Positions 33,421 through 42,749 of a DNA stretch of 64,000 nt are shown piece after piece. Position 1 is the first letter of the stretch. Each line of letters starts with the position of its first letter. Position numbers and translations under genes: made by a program. The DNA comes from Cellulosimicrobium sp. Marseille-Q4280 (GTDB taxonomy: Bacteria; Actinomycetota; Actinomycetes; Actinomycetales; Cellulomonadaceae). The notes under the pieces were generated by a model that ran no database searches, was not told the DNA's origin, and worked only from the letters and a program-made list of their open reading frames with translations. The stretch covers positions 620,001 to 684,000 of the forward strand of contig NZ_CALPBY010000002.1 in the NCBI RefSeq assembly GCF_943181405.1, written 5' to 3'.

Positions 33421-33452
33421 ACCTCCGGTACGTAGCACTGAGTACCGAAGGT
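33421..33452 (-). promoter_or_regulatory. Shine-Dalgarno sequestering hairpin of the terC riboswitch
   Basis: ACCTTCGGTAC (minus strand, 33452-33442) can pair over 11 positions (one G-U) with GTACCGGAGGT (33431-33421), which contains the ribosome-binding site. The 5' arm is also the 3' strand of riboswitch stem P1, so the two structures exclude each other. Confidence 0.7.
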
Positions 33453-33573
33453 CTCTTCCGCCACGCAGCGCACGACCGTCGAGGACGGGACGGAGGCTGC
33501 GGGACCGGTGACACCGGACCGACGACTGCGCCGGTCGTGATGACGACATCACCGCGGAGGAATACTCCCCTTC
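33447..33573 (-). promoter_or_regulatory. yybP-ykoY (Mn2+) riboswitch
   Basis: The minus strand has the class landmarks: 5' GAAGGGGAGTA (33573-33563), a central GTCGTCA element (33547-33541), and a 3' GAGACCTTC that closes P1 with GAAGG. The length of about 127 nt, the position immediately before a terC-type gene and the expression platform all fit. With metal bound P1 forms and the ribosome site is released (ON switch). The preceding -10 is TATGCT at 33585-33590. Confidence 0.82.
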
Positions 33574-33651
33574 AACGAGGAGCCAGCATAGGCCATGCGG
33601 GCTCCCCAGGGCACAACGTCGCCGGAGAGCGAGACCATCCCGCCCGCGTGG

Positions 33652-35760
33652 TCAGGCCGTGGCCGCCTGCATCTGCCGCAGCTCCTTCTTGAGCCCCGAG
33701 ATCTCGTCGCGCAGGCGCGCCGCGAGCTCGAACTGGAGCTCTCCGGCCGCGGCGTGCATCTGGTCGCTGAGCTCCTGGATCAGCTCGGCCAGGTCGCTCG
33801 CCGCGGCGCCCGCGAGGCGGTTGCCCGTCGTCGCCCCCTCCTTCGGCCCACCCGGCACCGGGGCCCTGCCCTTGGCGCCCTTGCCCGGCTGGCGGAAGCC
33901 GCCCGCGAGCAGCTCGGCGGTGTCCACGTCCTCGCGCGCGAGCATGTCGGTGACGTCGGAGATGCGCTTGCGCAGCGGCGTCGGGTCGATGCCGTGCTCG
34001 AGGTTGTACGCGACCTGCTTCTCGCGCCGTCGGTCGGTCTCCTCGATCGCCGCCGCCATCGCGGCCGTGATCCTGTCCGCGTACATGTGCACCTGGCCCG
34101 AGACGTTGCGGGCTGCGCGGCCGATGGTCTGGATGAGCGACGTCGGGGAGCGCAGGAAGCCCTCCTTGTCGGCGTCGAGGATCGCGACGAGCGACACCTC
34201 CGGCAGGTCGAGGCCCTCGCGCAGCAGGTTGATGCCGACGAGCACGTCGTACTGGCCGAGCCGCAGCTCGCGCAGCAGCTCGACGCGACGCAGCGTGTCG
34301 ACCTCGGAGTGCAGGTACCGCACCCGCACGTCCTTCTCGAGCAGGTAGTCCGTCAGGTCCTCGGCCATCTTCTTGGTGAGGGTCGTGACGAGCACGCGCT
34401 CGTTGCGGTCCGCCCGCTCGCGGATCTCGTGCAGGAGGTCGTCGATCTGACCCGTCGTGGGCTTGACCACGACCTCCGGGTCCACCAGGCCGGTCGGTCG
34501 GATGATCTGCTCGACCACGCCGTCGGACATCGACAGCTCGTACGAGCCCGGCGTCGCGGACAGGTAGACCGTCTGGCCGATCCGCTCGACGAACTCCTCC
34601 CACCGCAACGGCCGGTTGTCCATCGCGCTGGGGAGCCGGAAACCGTGGTCGACGAGGCTGCGCTTGCGCGACATGTCACCCTCGAACATCGCGCCGATCT
34701 GCGGGACGGTCACGTGCGACTCGTCGATGACGAGGAGGAAGTCCTCGGGGAAGTAGTCGAGCAGCGTGTTCGGCGGCGTGCCCTGCACGCGGCCGTCGAT
34801 GTGGCGCGAGTAGTTCTCGATGCCGGAGCACGTGCCGATCTGCCGCATCATCTCGATGTCGTAGGTGGTGCGCATGCGCAGGCGCTGCGCCTCGAGCAGC
34901 TTGTTCTGCTGCTCGAGCTCCGCGAGGCGTTCCGTGAGCTCCGCCTCGATCGACGTGATCGCCCGCTCCATGCGCTCCGGCCCGGCGACGTAGTGCGTCG
35001 CGGGGAACACGTGGATCGACGGCTCGGACCGGACGACGTCGCCCGTCAGCGGGTGCAGCGTCTGGATCGACTCGATCTCGTCGCCGAAGAACTCGATCCG
35101 GATCGCCAGCTCCTCGTACACCGGGATGATCTCGACCGTGTCGCCGCGGACGCGGAACGTGCCGCGCGTGAACGCCAGGTCGTTGCGCGTGTACTGCATG
35201 GTGACGAACTGGCGCAGGAGGTCGTCGCGCTCGACCTGCATGCCGACGTCGAGCCGCACCATGCGGTCCACGTACTCCTGGGGCGTGCCCAGGCCGTAGA
35301 TGCAGGACACGGAGGCGACGACCACGACGTCGCGCCGCGTGAGGAGCGAGCTCGTCGCCGAGTGCCTCAGGCGCTCGACCTCGTCGTTGATGGACGAGTC
35401 CTTCTCGATGTAGGTGTCCGTCTGCGCGATGTACGCCTCGGGCTGGTAGTAGTCGTAGTACGAGACGAAGTACTCGACGGCGTTGTTCGGGAGCAGCTCG
35501 CGGAACTCTGTGGCGAGCTGCGCGGCGAGCGTCTTGTTGGGCGCCATGACGAGCGTCGGGCGCTGCAGCTCCTCGACGAGCCACGCCGTCGTCGCCGACT
35601 TGCCGGTACCGGTCGCGCCGAGCAGGACGACGTCCTTCTCCCCCGCACGGACGCGACCGGCGAGGTCCGCGATGGCCGTGGGCTGGTCCCCCGAGGGCTG
35701 GAACTCCGAGATCACCTCGAAGGGCGCGGCGGTTCGCTGCAGGTCGGTCACGGGGCGCAT
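33652..35760 (-). CDS. uvrB: Excinuclease ABC subunit UvrB
   Basis: Helicase-like damage-verification subunit that links UvrA and UvrC. 702 residues. Walker [15 protein letters not shown] near residue 46, the beta-hairpin [30 protein letters not shown] (motif II), the TIGRAARN motif VI, and a C-terminal UVR domain ([20 protein letters not shown]) for UvrC contact. The ATG at 35760 is seven bases after TACGGT, a leaderless-type promoter. Unlike uvrA, no SOS box is visible nearby. Confidence 0.97.
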   Translation of the reverse strand: MRPVTDLQRTAAPFEVISEFQPSGDQPTAIADLAGRVRAGEKDVVLLGATGTGKSATTAWLVEELQRPTLVMAPNKTLAAQLATEFRELLPNNAVEYFVSYYDYYQPEAYIAQTDTYIEKDSSINDEVERLRHSATSSLLTRRDVVVVASVSCIYGLGTPQEYVDRMVRLDVGMQVERDDLLRQFVTMQYTRNDLAFTRGTFRVRGDTVEIIPVYEELAIRIEFFGDEIESIQTLHPLTGDVVRSEPSIHVFPATHYVAGPERMERAITSIEAELTERLAELEQQNKLLEAQRLRMRTTYDIEMMRQIGTCSGIENYSRHIDGRVQGTPPNTLLDYFPEDFLLVIDESHVTVPQIGAMFEGDMSRKRSLVDHGFRLPSAMDNRPLRWEEFVERIGQTVYLSATPGSYELSMSDGVVEQIIRPTGLVDPEVVVKPTTGQIDDLLHEIRERADRNERVLVTTLTKKMAEDLTDYLLEKDVRVRYLHSEVDTLRRVELLRELRLGQYDVLVGINLLREGLDLPEVSLVAILDADKEGFLRSPTSLIQTIGRAARNVSGQVHMYADRITAAMAAAIEETDRRREKQVAYNLEHGIDPTPLRKRISDVTDMLAREDVDTAELLAGGFRQPGKGAKGRAPVPGGPKEGATTGNRLAGAAASDLAELIQELSDQMHAAAGELQFELAARLRDEISGLKKELRQMQAATA

Positions 35761-35832
35761 GGAACCCACCGTACGGCCCGCCACCCACACCCACACGCGG
35801 CGTCAGCCGAGGGCTGAAGGGTCAGCGACGGA

Positions 35833-36450
35833 TCAGGACTCCGCGCCCGCCGCGAGGACCGGCTCGCGCGCGCCGGCGAGCGCAGCCCGCGCCACGACCG
35901 TCACCGCGCGCACCTGGTCGTCGATCGCCAGGACCTGCGCGGAGGGCACGTGGACGAAGCCGGCGCGCAGGTCGGGCGCACCGGCCGCGTGGTGCATGAG
36001 CTGGTAGAAGGTGGCGTTGCAGACGTACGTGCCGGCGGTGTTCGAGACCTCGGCGGGCAGCCCTTCCGCCCGCAGCGCGGCGAGCGCGCCCTTGAGCGGC
36101 AGACCGGACCAGTAGGCCGCCGGGCCGCCCGCGACGACCGGCTCGTCGACCGGTGCGGCGCCCGCGTTGTCGGGGATCCGCGCGTCGACCACGTCGATCG
36201 CGACGCGCTCCAGCCGGACGGCCTGCGACCCGCCCGCCAGGCCGAGCGCGAGCACGACGGACGGCGCGTGCTCCCGGATCGCGTCCTCGAGGACCGGCCA
36301 CGCGCCGTCGAACGTGCACGGCAGGCGGACCGCGACGACGTCGTCGCCGACGAGCTCGCACCCGCGGGCCGCGAGCGCCCGTGCGGTCTCCCACGACGGG
36401 TTGGTGTCGTCCCCGCCGAACGGTTCGAACCCGCTGACCAGGACGGTCAC
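35833..36450 (-). CDS. pcp: Pyroglutamyl-peptidase I
   Basis: Cysteine peptidase that removes N-terminal pyroglutamate. 205 residues. FEPFGG starts the family block and the catalytic triad can be placed at Glu81 (RLERVA), Cys144 (GTYVCNATFY) and His167 (GFVHVP). The GTG overlaps the coaE stop (GTGA), so translation is coupled to dephospho-CoA kinase, a link with no obvious metabolic meaning. uvrB begins 72 bp downstream. Confidence 0.93.
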   Translation of the reverse strand: MTVLVSGFEPFGGDDTNPSWETARALAARGCELVGDDVVAVRLPCTFDGAWPVLEDAIREHAPSVVLALGLAGGSQAVRLERVAIDVVDARIPDNAGAAPVDEPVVAGGPAAYWSGLPLKGALAALRAEGLPAEVSNTAGTYVCNATFYQLMHHAAGAPDLRAGFVHVPSAQVLAIDDQVRAVTVVARAALAGAREPVLAAGAES

Positions 36451-37070
36451 GCGTCGGCCTCGCTCTCCTCGTCGAGCTCCGTGCAGACCTTGGCCCAGAG
36501 GTCGTCGACCTGCGCGCGGAGCGCGTCCGGCGGCCCGCCCCCGTCGAGCGTGACGTCGGCGACCGCGAGCCGTGCGGCGTCGTCGGCCTGGGCCCCGATC
36601 CGGGCGGCGGCCTCGACGGGATCGAGACCGCGCGTCGCGAGCCGGTCGGCCCGCAGGTCGGACGGCGCGCGCACGACGACCACGAGGTGGAAGTGCGCGG
36701 GGTCGCCGGTCTCGACGAGCAGCGGGATGTCGTGCACGACGACGGCCCGGGGGTCGGCCGCGGCGGCCGCGGCCTCGTGCTCCGCGGCCAGGCGGCGCAC
36801 CTCCGGGTGCACCACCGCGTTGAGGCGCTCTCGCGCCGCGTCGTCGGCGAAGACGATCCGGCCGAGCGCCGGGCGGTCGAGCGTCCCGTCGGCGGCGAGG
36901 ACCTGGGGGCCGAAGGCCTCGACGACCTCGTCGAGGCCGACCGACCCCGGCGCGACCGCCTCCCGGGAGAGGACGTCGTAGTCGATCACCACGGCGCCCA
37001 GCTCGGCGAAGCGTGCGAGGGCGACGGACTTGCCTGCCGCGATGCCTCCGGTCAACCCGATGCGGAACAT
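36447..37070 (-). CDS. coaE: Dephospho-CoA kinase
   Basis: Last step of coenzyme A synthesis. 207 residues. P-loop GLTGGIAAGKS at 5-15; the substrate Asp lies in VVIDYDVLSREAV, and the lid is HPEVRRLAAEH. The ATG at 37070 matches the family start exactly (MFRIGLTGG) and is six bases after CAGGAT. Upstream in-frame starts add unrelated residues. Confidence 0.95.
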   Translation of the reverse strand: MFRIGLTGGIAAGKSVALARFAELGAVVIDYDVLSREAVAPGSVGLDEVVEAFGPQVLAADGTLDRPALGRIVFADDAARERLNAVVHPEVRRLAAEHEAAAAAADPRAVVVHDIPLLVETGDPAHFHLVVVVRAPSDLRADRLATRGLDPVEAAARIGAQADDAARLAVADVTLDGGGPPDALRAQVDDLWAKVCTELDEESEADA

Positions 37071-37115
37071 GCGCCCATCCTGCCAGCCGGGTCCGCACGT
37101 CACCTGCGCGAGGCG

Positions 37116-37601
37116 TCAGGCGGTCCCCTCGCCGGCGACGGCCCGCAGCAGCCGCAGGAGCTCGCGCCGGTCCTCGGCGTCGAGGCGGGCGAGCAGCGTT
37201 CCCGCGCTGGACGAGCGTTCCGCCCCCACCTGCCGGACGACGTCCCGGCCGAGGGGGGTGAGCTCGACGAGGGTCGCGCGGCGGTCGAGCGGGTCGGGGG
37301 TGCGGCGCACGAGCCCGGCGGCCTCGGCGTCGTCGACCTTCGAGGTCACCGACCGCGGCGCGACGTCGAGCGCGGCCGCGACCGCGCCCAGCCGGCACGG
37401 ACCGTCGCAGCGGGCGAGGTGGCGCAGCATCCGGAACTGGCCGGGCGTGGTCCCTGCCGGCTCGAGACGCTCGCTCGCCTCGCGCCGTACGGTGCGCAGG
37501 GCGGCGTGCAGCAGCGACAGGAACTCCCCCGCCTCGTCCTCGCCGGCGTCACCGTGCGAGGAGGCGCCTCGCGCGGGGTGCTCGACGTCGTGATGGGTCA
37601 C
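37116..37601 (-). CDS. MarR family transcriptional regulator
   Basis: 161-residue winged-helix repressor. The recognition helix region is LGAVAAALDVAPRSVTSKVDDAEAAGLV, followed by the wing RTPDPLDRRATLVELTPLG. The first ~25 residues are polar and variable. It diverges from an ABC exporter and the space between contains an inverted repeat over the exporter -10, so it probably represses the exporter and itself. The inducing ligand is unknown. GTG start. Confidence 0.9.
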   Translation of the reverse strand: MTHHDVEHPARGASSHGDAGEDEAGEFLSLLHAALRTVRREASERLEPAGTTPGQFRMLRHLARCDGPCRLGAVAAALDVAPRSVTSKVDDAEAAGLVRRTPDPLDRRATLVELTPLGRDVVRQVGAERSSSAGTLLARLDAEDRRELLRLLRAVAGEGTA

Positions 37602-37642
37602 GAGCCGAGCGTACCCGCGCCGCGGCCTCTTGTGTCATCGCC

Positions 37643-37665
37643 TCATAGTGAGTTAGACTCAGCAT
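37643..37665. promoter_or_regulatory. Probable MarR operator over the exporter promoter
   Basis: TGAGT-TAG-ACTCA (37649-37661) is a perfect inverted repeat extended by imperfect flanks to about 21 bp. It covers TAGACT (37654-37659), the -10 of the exporter, which pairs with TTGTGT (37630-37635) at an 18-base spacing. Confidence 0.65.
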
Positions 37666-37767
37666 CATTCGCGCGAGAGGCCCCGCCCCCACGAGGTGCC
37701 CGCGCCCGCAGACCGGCGACCCACGCCGCAGCGGACGACCAGCGCTCCCTACCCCACGGGAGGCCAG

Positions 37768-39681
37768 ATGACGTACCCCACTTCCTTCTCCGGACCCGGC
37801 TCCGGCGGCGGGCGCGGCATGCGCTCGTTCCGCCAGGACTCCGCCGTCGCCCACAAGCGGCTGCACCGCGGCACCGTGCGCCGCGTCCTCACCTTCGCGC
37901 GTCCGTACCGGCGACAGCTCGCCGTGTTCCTCGCGCTGATCTCCCTCGACGCCGCCGCGGGCGCCGTCACTCCCCTCCTCTTCCAGCGGATCATCGACGA
38001 CGGGATCGTCGAGGGACGCGTCGACGTCGTCGTGAGGTTCGCCCTCGTCGCCGCCGGGCTCGCCGTCCTCTCGGGCGGCCTGGGCGTCGTCCAGCGCTGG
38101 TTCTCCTCGCGCATCGGCGAGGGCCTCATCGTCGACCTCCGGACCGCCGTGTTCGACCACGTCCAGCGCATGCCGCTCGCCTTCTTCGCCCGCACACGGA
38201 CCGGCGCGCTCGTGCAGCGCCTCAACGGCGACGTCCTCGGCGCGCAGCAGGCGTTCACGTCGACGCTGTCGAACGTGTTCTCCAACCTGCTGACGGTCGT
38301 CTTCGTGCTCGCCGCGATGCTCTCGATGTCGTGGCAGCTCACGCTCCTCGCGCTCACGCTGCTGCCCGCGTTCGTCCTGCCCGCACGCTGGGTGGGCAAG
38401 CGTCTCGCCGCGATCACGCGGGAGAGCTACGAGCTCAACGCCGAGGCCGCCCAGACGATGAACGAGCGGTTCAACGTCGCCGGCGCGCACCTCGTCAAGG
38501 TGTTCGGCGACCCCGAGCGCGAGTCCGAGCGCTTCGCGACCCAGGCCGGTCGGGTGCGCGACATCGGCGTCAAGCAGGCGATGTACGGGACGGTGTTCCG
38601 CGTCGGTCTGACCGTCGTCGCGTCCGTGGCCGTCGCCATCGTCTACGGGCTCGGCGGCGTCATGGCGATCGGCGGCTCCCTCACCGTGGGTACCGTCGTC
38701 GCGCTCACCGCCTACCTCGGCCGGCTCTACGGGCCCCTGACGGCGATGTCGAACGTCCAGGTCGACGTGATGACCGCGCTCGTCAGCTTCGAGCGCGTCC
38801 TCGAGGTCCTCGACCTCGAGCCCACGGTCGTCGACGCGCCCGACGCCGACGACCTCTCCGCCGACGTCGCGCGCCACGGCGCGAGCCTCGAGCTCGACGG
38901 CGTGCGGTTCCGCTACCCGTCGGCCTCCGAGGTCTCGCTCGCGTCGCTCGAGTCGGTCGCGCTCGACGGCGTGGACGCCACGACCGACACGCTGACCGAC
39001 GTCTCGTTCTCCGTCCCGGCCGGTGCGATGGTGGCGCTCGTCGGCGCGTCCGGCGCGGGCAAGACCACCGTGTCGCAGCTCGTCACGCGCATGTACGACC
39101 CGACGAGCGGTGCCGTCCGGATCGCCGGCCGCGACCTGCGCGACGTCACGCAGGAGAGCCTGCACGACGCCGTCGGCGTCGTCACGCAGGAGGCGCACCT
39201 CTTCCACGACACGATCGCCGAGAACCTGCGCTACGCCAAGCAGGACGCGACCGACGCCGAGATCGAGGCGGCGCTGCGCCGCGCCCACGTGTGGGACGTC
39301 GTCGCCGCGCTGCCGTCCGGCATCGAGACGGTCGTCGGCGACCGCGGCTACCGCATGTCCGGCGGGGAGCGTCAGCGCCTCGCGATCGCGCGCGTCTTCC
39401 TCAAGGCGCCGGACGTCGTCGTGCTCGACGAGGCGACGGCGCACCTCGACTCGGGGTCCGAGGCAGCGGTCCAGGCCGCGCTCGCCGAGGCGCTGCGTGG
39501 ACGCACGTCGCTCGTCATCGCCCACCGCCTGTCCACCGTGCGCGAGGCCGACCTCATCGTCGTGCTCGACGCGGGCCGCGTCGTCGAGACGGGCACGCAC
39601 GCCGAGCTCCTCGCGCGGCAGGGTCGGTACGCCGAGCTCTACCGCACGCAGTTCGCGGAATCCCCGGTCGCCGTGGCGTGA
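37768..39681 (+). CDS. ABC transporter ATP-binding/permease protein (exporter half-transporter)
   Basis: 637-residue type IV exporter half: six transmembrane helices (about 35-330) fused to an ATPase domain. Walker A is VGASGAGKTT near residue 427, signature MSGGERQRLAIAR near 529, Walker B VVVLDEATAHLD, H-loop IAHRLST. All catalytic residues are present, so it can work as a homodimer. Substrate is unknown; multidrug or lipid export is usual for MarR-linked copies. The ATG at 37768 has GGGAGG 6 bases upstream. Confidence 0.93.
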   Translation: MTYPTSFSGPGSGGGRGMRSFRQDSAVAHKRLHRGTVRRVLTFARPYRRQLAVFLALISLDAAAGAVTPLLFQRIIDDGIVEGRVDVVVRFALVAAGLAVLSGGLGVVQRWFSSRIGEGLIVDLRTAVFDHVQRMPLAFFARTRTGALVQRLNGDVLGAQQAFTSTLSNVFSNLLTVVFVLAAMLSMSWQLTLLALTLLPAFVLPARWVGKRLAAITRESYELNAEAAQTMNERFNVAGAHLVKVFGDPERESERFATQAGRVRDIGVKQAMYGTVFRVGLTVVASVAVAIVYGLGGVMAIGGSLTVGTVVALTAYLGRLYGPLTAMSNVQVDVMTALVSFERVLEVLDLEPTVVDAPDADDLSADVARHGASLELDGVRFRYPSASEVSLASLESVALDGVDATTDTLTDVSFSVPAGAMVALVGASGAGKTTVSQLVTRMYDPTSGAVRIAGRDLRDVTQESLHDAVGVVTQEAHLFHDTIAENLRYAKQDATDAEIEAALRRAHVWDVVAALPSGIETVVGDRGYRMSGGERQRLAIARVFLKAPDVVVLDEATAHLDSGSEAAVQAALAEALRGRTSLVIAHRLSTVREADLIVVLDAGRVVETGTHAELLARQGRYAELYRTQFAESPVAVA

Positions 39682-39728
39682 CGCGCCACCGGCCGTCGAG
39701 CACGCCCCGACGACCGCCGAGACACGGC

Positions 39729-39762
39729 GAAGGCCCGCCACCCCGAGGGGTGACGGGCCTTC
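39729..39762. terminator. Bidirectional terminator between ABC exporter and rpsA
   Basis: GAAGGCCCG at the base pairs with CGGGCCTTC, then one mismatch and five or six further pairs to a small loop; it lies between convergent genes. Confidence 0.8.
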
Positions 39763-39800
39763 GTGCTGTCCGCGTCGCGACCCGACGGGCCGCGGACGGA

Positions 39801-41294
39801 TCAGTTGCCGGTGAGCTTCTCGCGCAGAGCGGCGAGCGCCTCGTCCGAGGCGAGCGTGCCCGTCGCCTCGGCGGCCGGGGCCGACGAGTACGAGGAGCCG
39901 CTGCCCGCGGACGACGACGAGGAGGACGACGAGGACGAGTCGGAGCCCGACGGGGTCTCGTAGTCGGCCTTGAGCGCCTCGGCGACCTGCTTGCGGTGCG
40001 CCTCCCAGCGCTCGTGGGCCTTGGCGTACTCCGCCTCCCACGCCTCGCGCTGGGTCTCGAAGCCCTCGAGCCACTCGTTGGTCTCCGGGTCGAAGCCCTC
40101 GGGGTACTTGTAGTTCCCCTGGTCGTCGTACTCGGCGGCCATGCCGTAGAGCGCGGGGTCGAAGTCGTCCGACTCCGGGTCCACGCCCTCGTTGGCCTGC
40201 TTGAGCGACAGCGAGATGCGGCGACGCTCGAGGTCGATGTCGATGACCTTGACGAAGACCTCGTCACCGACGTTGACGACCTGCTCCGGCAGCTCGACGT
40301 GACGCACGGCGAGCTCGGAGATGTGCACGAGGCCCTCGATGCCGTCCTCGACGCGCACGAACGCACCGAAGGGGACGAGCTTGGTGACCTTGCCCGGGAC
40401 GACCTGACCGATCGCGTGGGTCCGGGCGAACGTCTGCCACGGGTCCTCCTGCGTCGCCTTGAGCGACAGCGAGACGCGCTCGCGGTCGAAGTCGACGTCC
40501 AGGACCTCGACCGTGACCTCCTGGCCGACCTCGACGACCTCGGAGGGGTGGTCGATGTGCTTCCAGGAGAGCTCGGACACGTGCACGAGACCGTCGACGC
40601 CGCCGAGGTCCACGAACGCACCGAAGTTGACGATCGAGGAGACGACACCGGGGCGCACCTGGCCCTTCTGCAGCGTCTGCAGGAAGGTGGAGCGGACCTC
40701 GGACTGCGTCTGCTCGAGCCACGCACGGCGCGAGAGCACGACGTTGTTGCGGTTCTTGTCGAGCTCGATGATCTTCGCCTCGATCTCCTTGCCGACGTAC
40801 GGCTGGAGGTCGCGGACACGACGCATCTCCACGAGGGACGCGGGCAGGAAGCCACGCAGACCGATGTCGAGGATGAGGCCGCCCTTGACGACCTCGATGA
40901 CGGTGCCGGTGACGACGCCGTCCTCTTCCTTGATCTTCTCGATCGTGCCCCAGGCGCGCTCGTACTGCGCACGCTTCTTGGACAGGATCAGACGGCCTTC
41001 CTTGTCCTCCTTCTGGAGGACGAGGGCCTCGACCGCGTCGCCGACGTTGACGACCTCACCGGGGTCCACGTCGTGCTTGATGGACAGCTCGCGGGAGGGG
41101 ATGACGCCCTCGGTCTTGTAGCCGATGTCGAGAAGGACCTCGTCGCGGTCCACCTTGACGATCGTGCCTTCGACGATGTCACCGTCGTTGAAGTACTTGA
41201 TGGTCGCGTCAACGGCGGCGAGGAAGTCCTCCTCGGTGCCGATGTCGTTGACGGCAACCTGGGGTGCGGACTTCGCGGGGGTAGAGATGGTCAT
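39801..41294 (-). CDS. rpsA: 30S ribosomal protein S1
   Basis: RNA-binding protein for mRNA loading on the 30S subunit. 497 residues with four S1 repeats (about 35-105, 121-187, 208-276, 293-362), e.g. GTIVKVDRDEVLLDIGYKTEG and GVVSSIVNFGAFVDLGGVDG spread over the repeats. After the last repeat comes an acidic Trp/Glu-rich linker and then a homoserine tract of eleven Ser within GSDSSSSSSSSSSAG, before a conserved-looking LREKLTGN end. The ATG is at 41294. Confidence 0.96.
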   Translation of the reverse strand: MTISTPAKSAPQVAVNDIGTEEDFLAAVDATIKYFNDGDIVEGTIVKVDRDEVLLDIGYKTEGVIPSRELSIKHDVDPGEVVNVGDAVEALVLQKEDKEGRLILSKKRAQYERAWGTIEKIKEEDGVVTGTVIEVVKGGLILDIGLRGFLPASLVEMRRVRDLQPYVGKEIEAKIIELDKNRNNVVLSRRAWLEQTQSEVRSTFLQTLQKGQVRPGVVSSIVNFGAFVDLGGVDGLVHVSELSWKHIDHPSEVVEVGQEVTVEVLDVDFDRERVSLSLKATQEDPWQTFARTHAIGQVVPGKVTKLVPFGAFVRVEDGIEGLVHISELAVRHVELPEQVVNVGDEVFVKVIDIDLERRRISLSLKQANEGVDPESDDFDPALYGMAAEYDDQGNYKYPEGFDPETNEWLEGFETQREAWEAEYAKAHERWEAHRKQVAEALKADYETPSGSDSSSSSSSSSSAGSGSSYSSAPAAEATGTLASDEALAALREKLTGN

Positions 41295-41421
41295 TGAGTT
41301 CGATGCTCCGATGCGGACAGGGAAGTCGAGCGGATAGGGAGTGTGCAGCCGCCCTGACGCGGACGACGTGCACGGTTGTGGTGGCGTGAGGCCTGACGAC
41401 AGGCGCAAGGCACCGCCGTCC

Positions 41422-41451
41422 ATCCTACGCGCGGCGGGTCACGAGGGTCAA
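41422..41451 (-). promoter_or_regulatory. Strong sigma-70-type promoter of rpsA
   Basis: TTGACC (41451-41446) and TAGGAT (41427-41422) are 18 bases apart, the best consensus promoter in the window. It predicts a leader of about 120 nt before rpsA. Confidence 0.8.
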
Positions 41452-41505
41452 CGCGGGCCCGGTGGCGGCCCGGGAGCTCGTCCCGTGGCCGCCTCCGGGC
41501 GGACA

Positions 41506-42531
41506 TCAGGCGAGGACGCGCGCCACGCGCAGGAGCTCCGCGGGGACTCGCTTGGGCCGCCCGGCGACCTCCGCGAGCGGGACGAGCTCGACCCGTTCGC
41601 CGCGCAGCGCCGTCATGACACCCGTCGTCCCGGCGCTCACGGCGTCGACCGCCGCGACCCCGAACCGGCTCCCGAGGATGCGGTCCGTCGGCGTCGGCTC
41701 GCCGCCGCGCTGCACGTGGCCCAGCACCGTGAGGCGGGTGTCGAAGCCGGTGCGCGCCGAGATCTCCGCGCTCACGCGCTCGCCCACGGACCCGGCGACG
41801 ATCTCGCCGAACCGCCCGAGCTGCTGCGTGAACTCCATCGACGACCCCTCGCGCGGCACCGCGCCCTCGGCCACGACGACGATCGAGAAGTTGGCGTGGG
41901 CGCGGTGCCGGTGGCGCAGGAACTTCACGACCTGGTCGATGTCGAACGGCTCCTCGGGAGCGAGGACGACCTCGGCACCGCCGGCGATGCCCGCGTTCAC
42001 CGCGAGCCAGCCGGCGTGACGACCCATGACCTCGACCACCATCACGCGGTTGTGGCTCTCCGCCGTCGTATGCACGCGGTCGAGCGCCTCGGTCGCGATG
42101 TTCACCGCGGTGTGGAAGCCGATCGACAGGTCCGTGCCCTCGACGTCGTTGTCGATCGTCTTCGGGATCGCGACGATCGGCACCCCGGCCTCCCCGACGC
42201 GGCTCGCGGCGTGCAACGTCCCGTCACCGCCGATGCAGATCATCGCGTCGAGCCGCTCGGCCTCGACGGTCGCGAGCACCGCGTCCATGCTCCCGTCCTC
42301 GGCGCTCGGGTGGAACCGGGCGGTGCCGAGCAACGTCCCGCCCACCGGCAGCACGTTGCGGATGTCCTGCCGCCCGAGCGGGTGGACGTCGCCGTCCACG
42401 ACGCCCCGCCATCCGTTGCGGAAGCCGATGATCGTGTGCCCGTACTCCCCCGTCCCCTGCTTCACCACGGCACGGATCGCCGCGTTGAGCCCGGGGCAGT
42501 CGCCGCCGCCCGTGAGAAGTCCGATCCGCAC
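41506..42531 (-). CDS. pfkA: 6-phosphofructokinase (PfkA group)
   Basis: Phosphorylates fructose 6-phosphate. 341 residues. LTGGGDCPGLNAAIR at 6-20, ICIGGDGTLHAA at 99-108, PKTIDNDVEGTD around 123-134 and GRHAGWLAV. Gly104 is the residue usually linked to ATP use, whereas Lys124 is the residue usually found in pyrophosphate enzymes; this mix is typical of the actinobacterial (group III) enzymes, so ATP is the best but not certain donor. GTG start with GGAGGA 6 bases upstream. The stop is about 210 bp from the rpsA start. Confidence 0.93.
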   Translation of the reverse strand: MRIGLLTGGGDCPGLNAAIRAVVKQGTGEYGHTIIGFRNGWRGVVDGDVHPLGRQDIRNVLPVGGTLLGTARFHPSAEDGSMDAVLATVEAERLDAMICIGGDGTLHAASRVGEAGVPIVAIPKTIDNDVEGTDLSIGFHTAVNIATEALDRVHTTAESHNRVMVVEVMGRHAGWLAVNAGIAGGAEVVLAPEEPFDIDQVVKFLRHRHRAHANFSIVVVAEGAVPREGSSMEFTQQLGRFGEIVAGSVGERVSAEISARTGFDTRLTVLGHVQRGGEPTPTDRILGSRFGVAAVDAVSAGTTGVMTALRGERVELVPLAEVAGRPKRVPAELLRVARVLA

Positions 42532-42749
42532 CTGGTCCTCCGTCTCGTCGTCGGTGCACCCTCGGCGCACCCTGCTCGGCGAGACGGAGGCGCTGCCCCC
42601 GCGGCGCCGCGTCCGCCACCAGCCTAGTCACGTGGGCGACCTCACCCGTGGCGCGTCCTGCCATCCGGGCGCGGCGGAGACCAAGGTCCCGGGCGCGACG
42701 GGACGACGTCCTTCCGGTCGCCGTCGCGCCGGCGGGCGAGAATGGCCGC

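Noticed and set aside
33414-33473. 20-codon upstream extension of the first terC gene
   Set aside because: It runs through the riboswitch expression platform; the downstream ATG has GGAGG at the right distance.
36687-41297. Plus-strand open frame of over 1500 codons
   Set aside because: Shadow of the ABC exporter in another frame and antisense shadow of rpsA; no motif.
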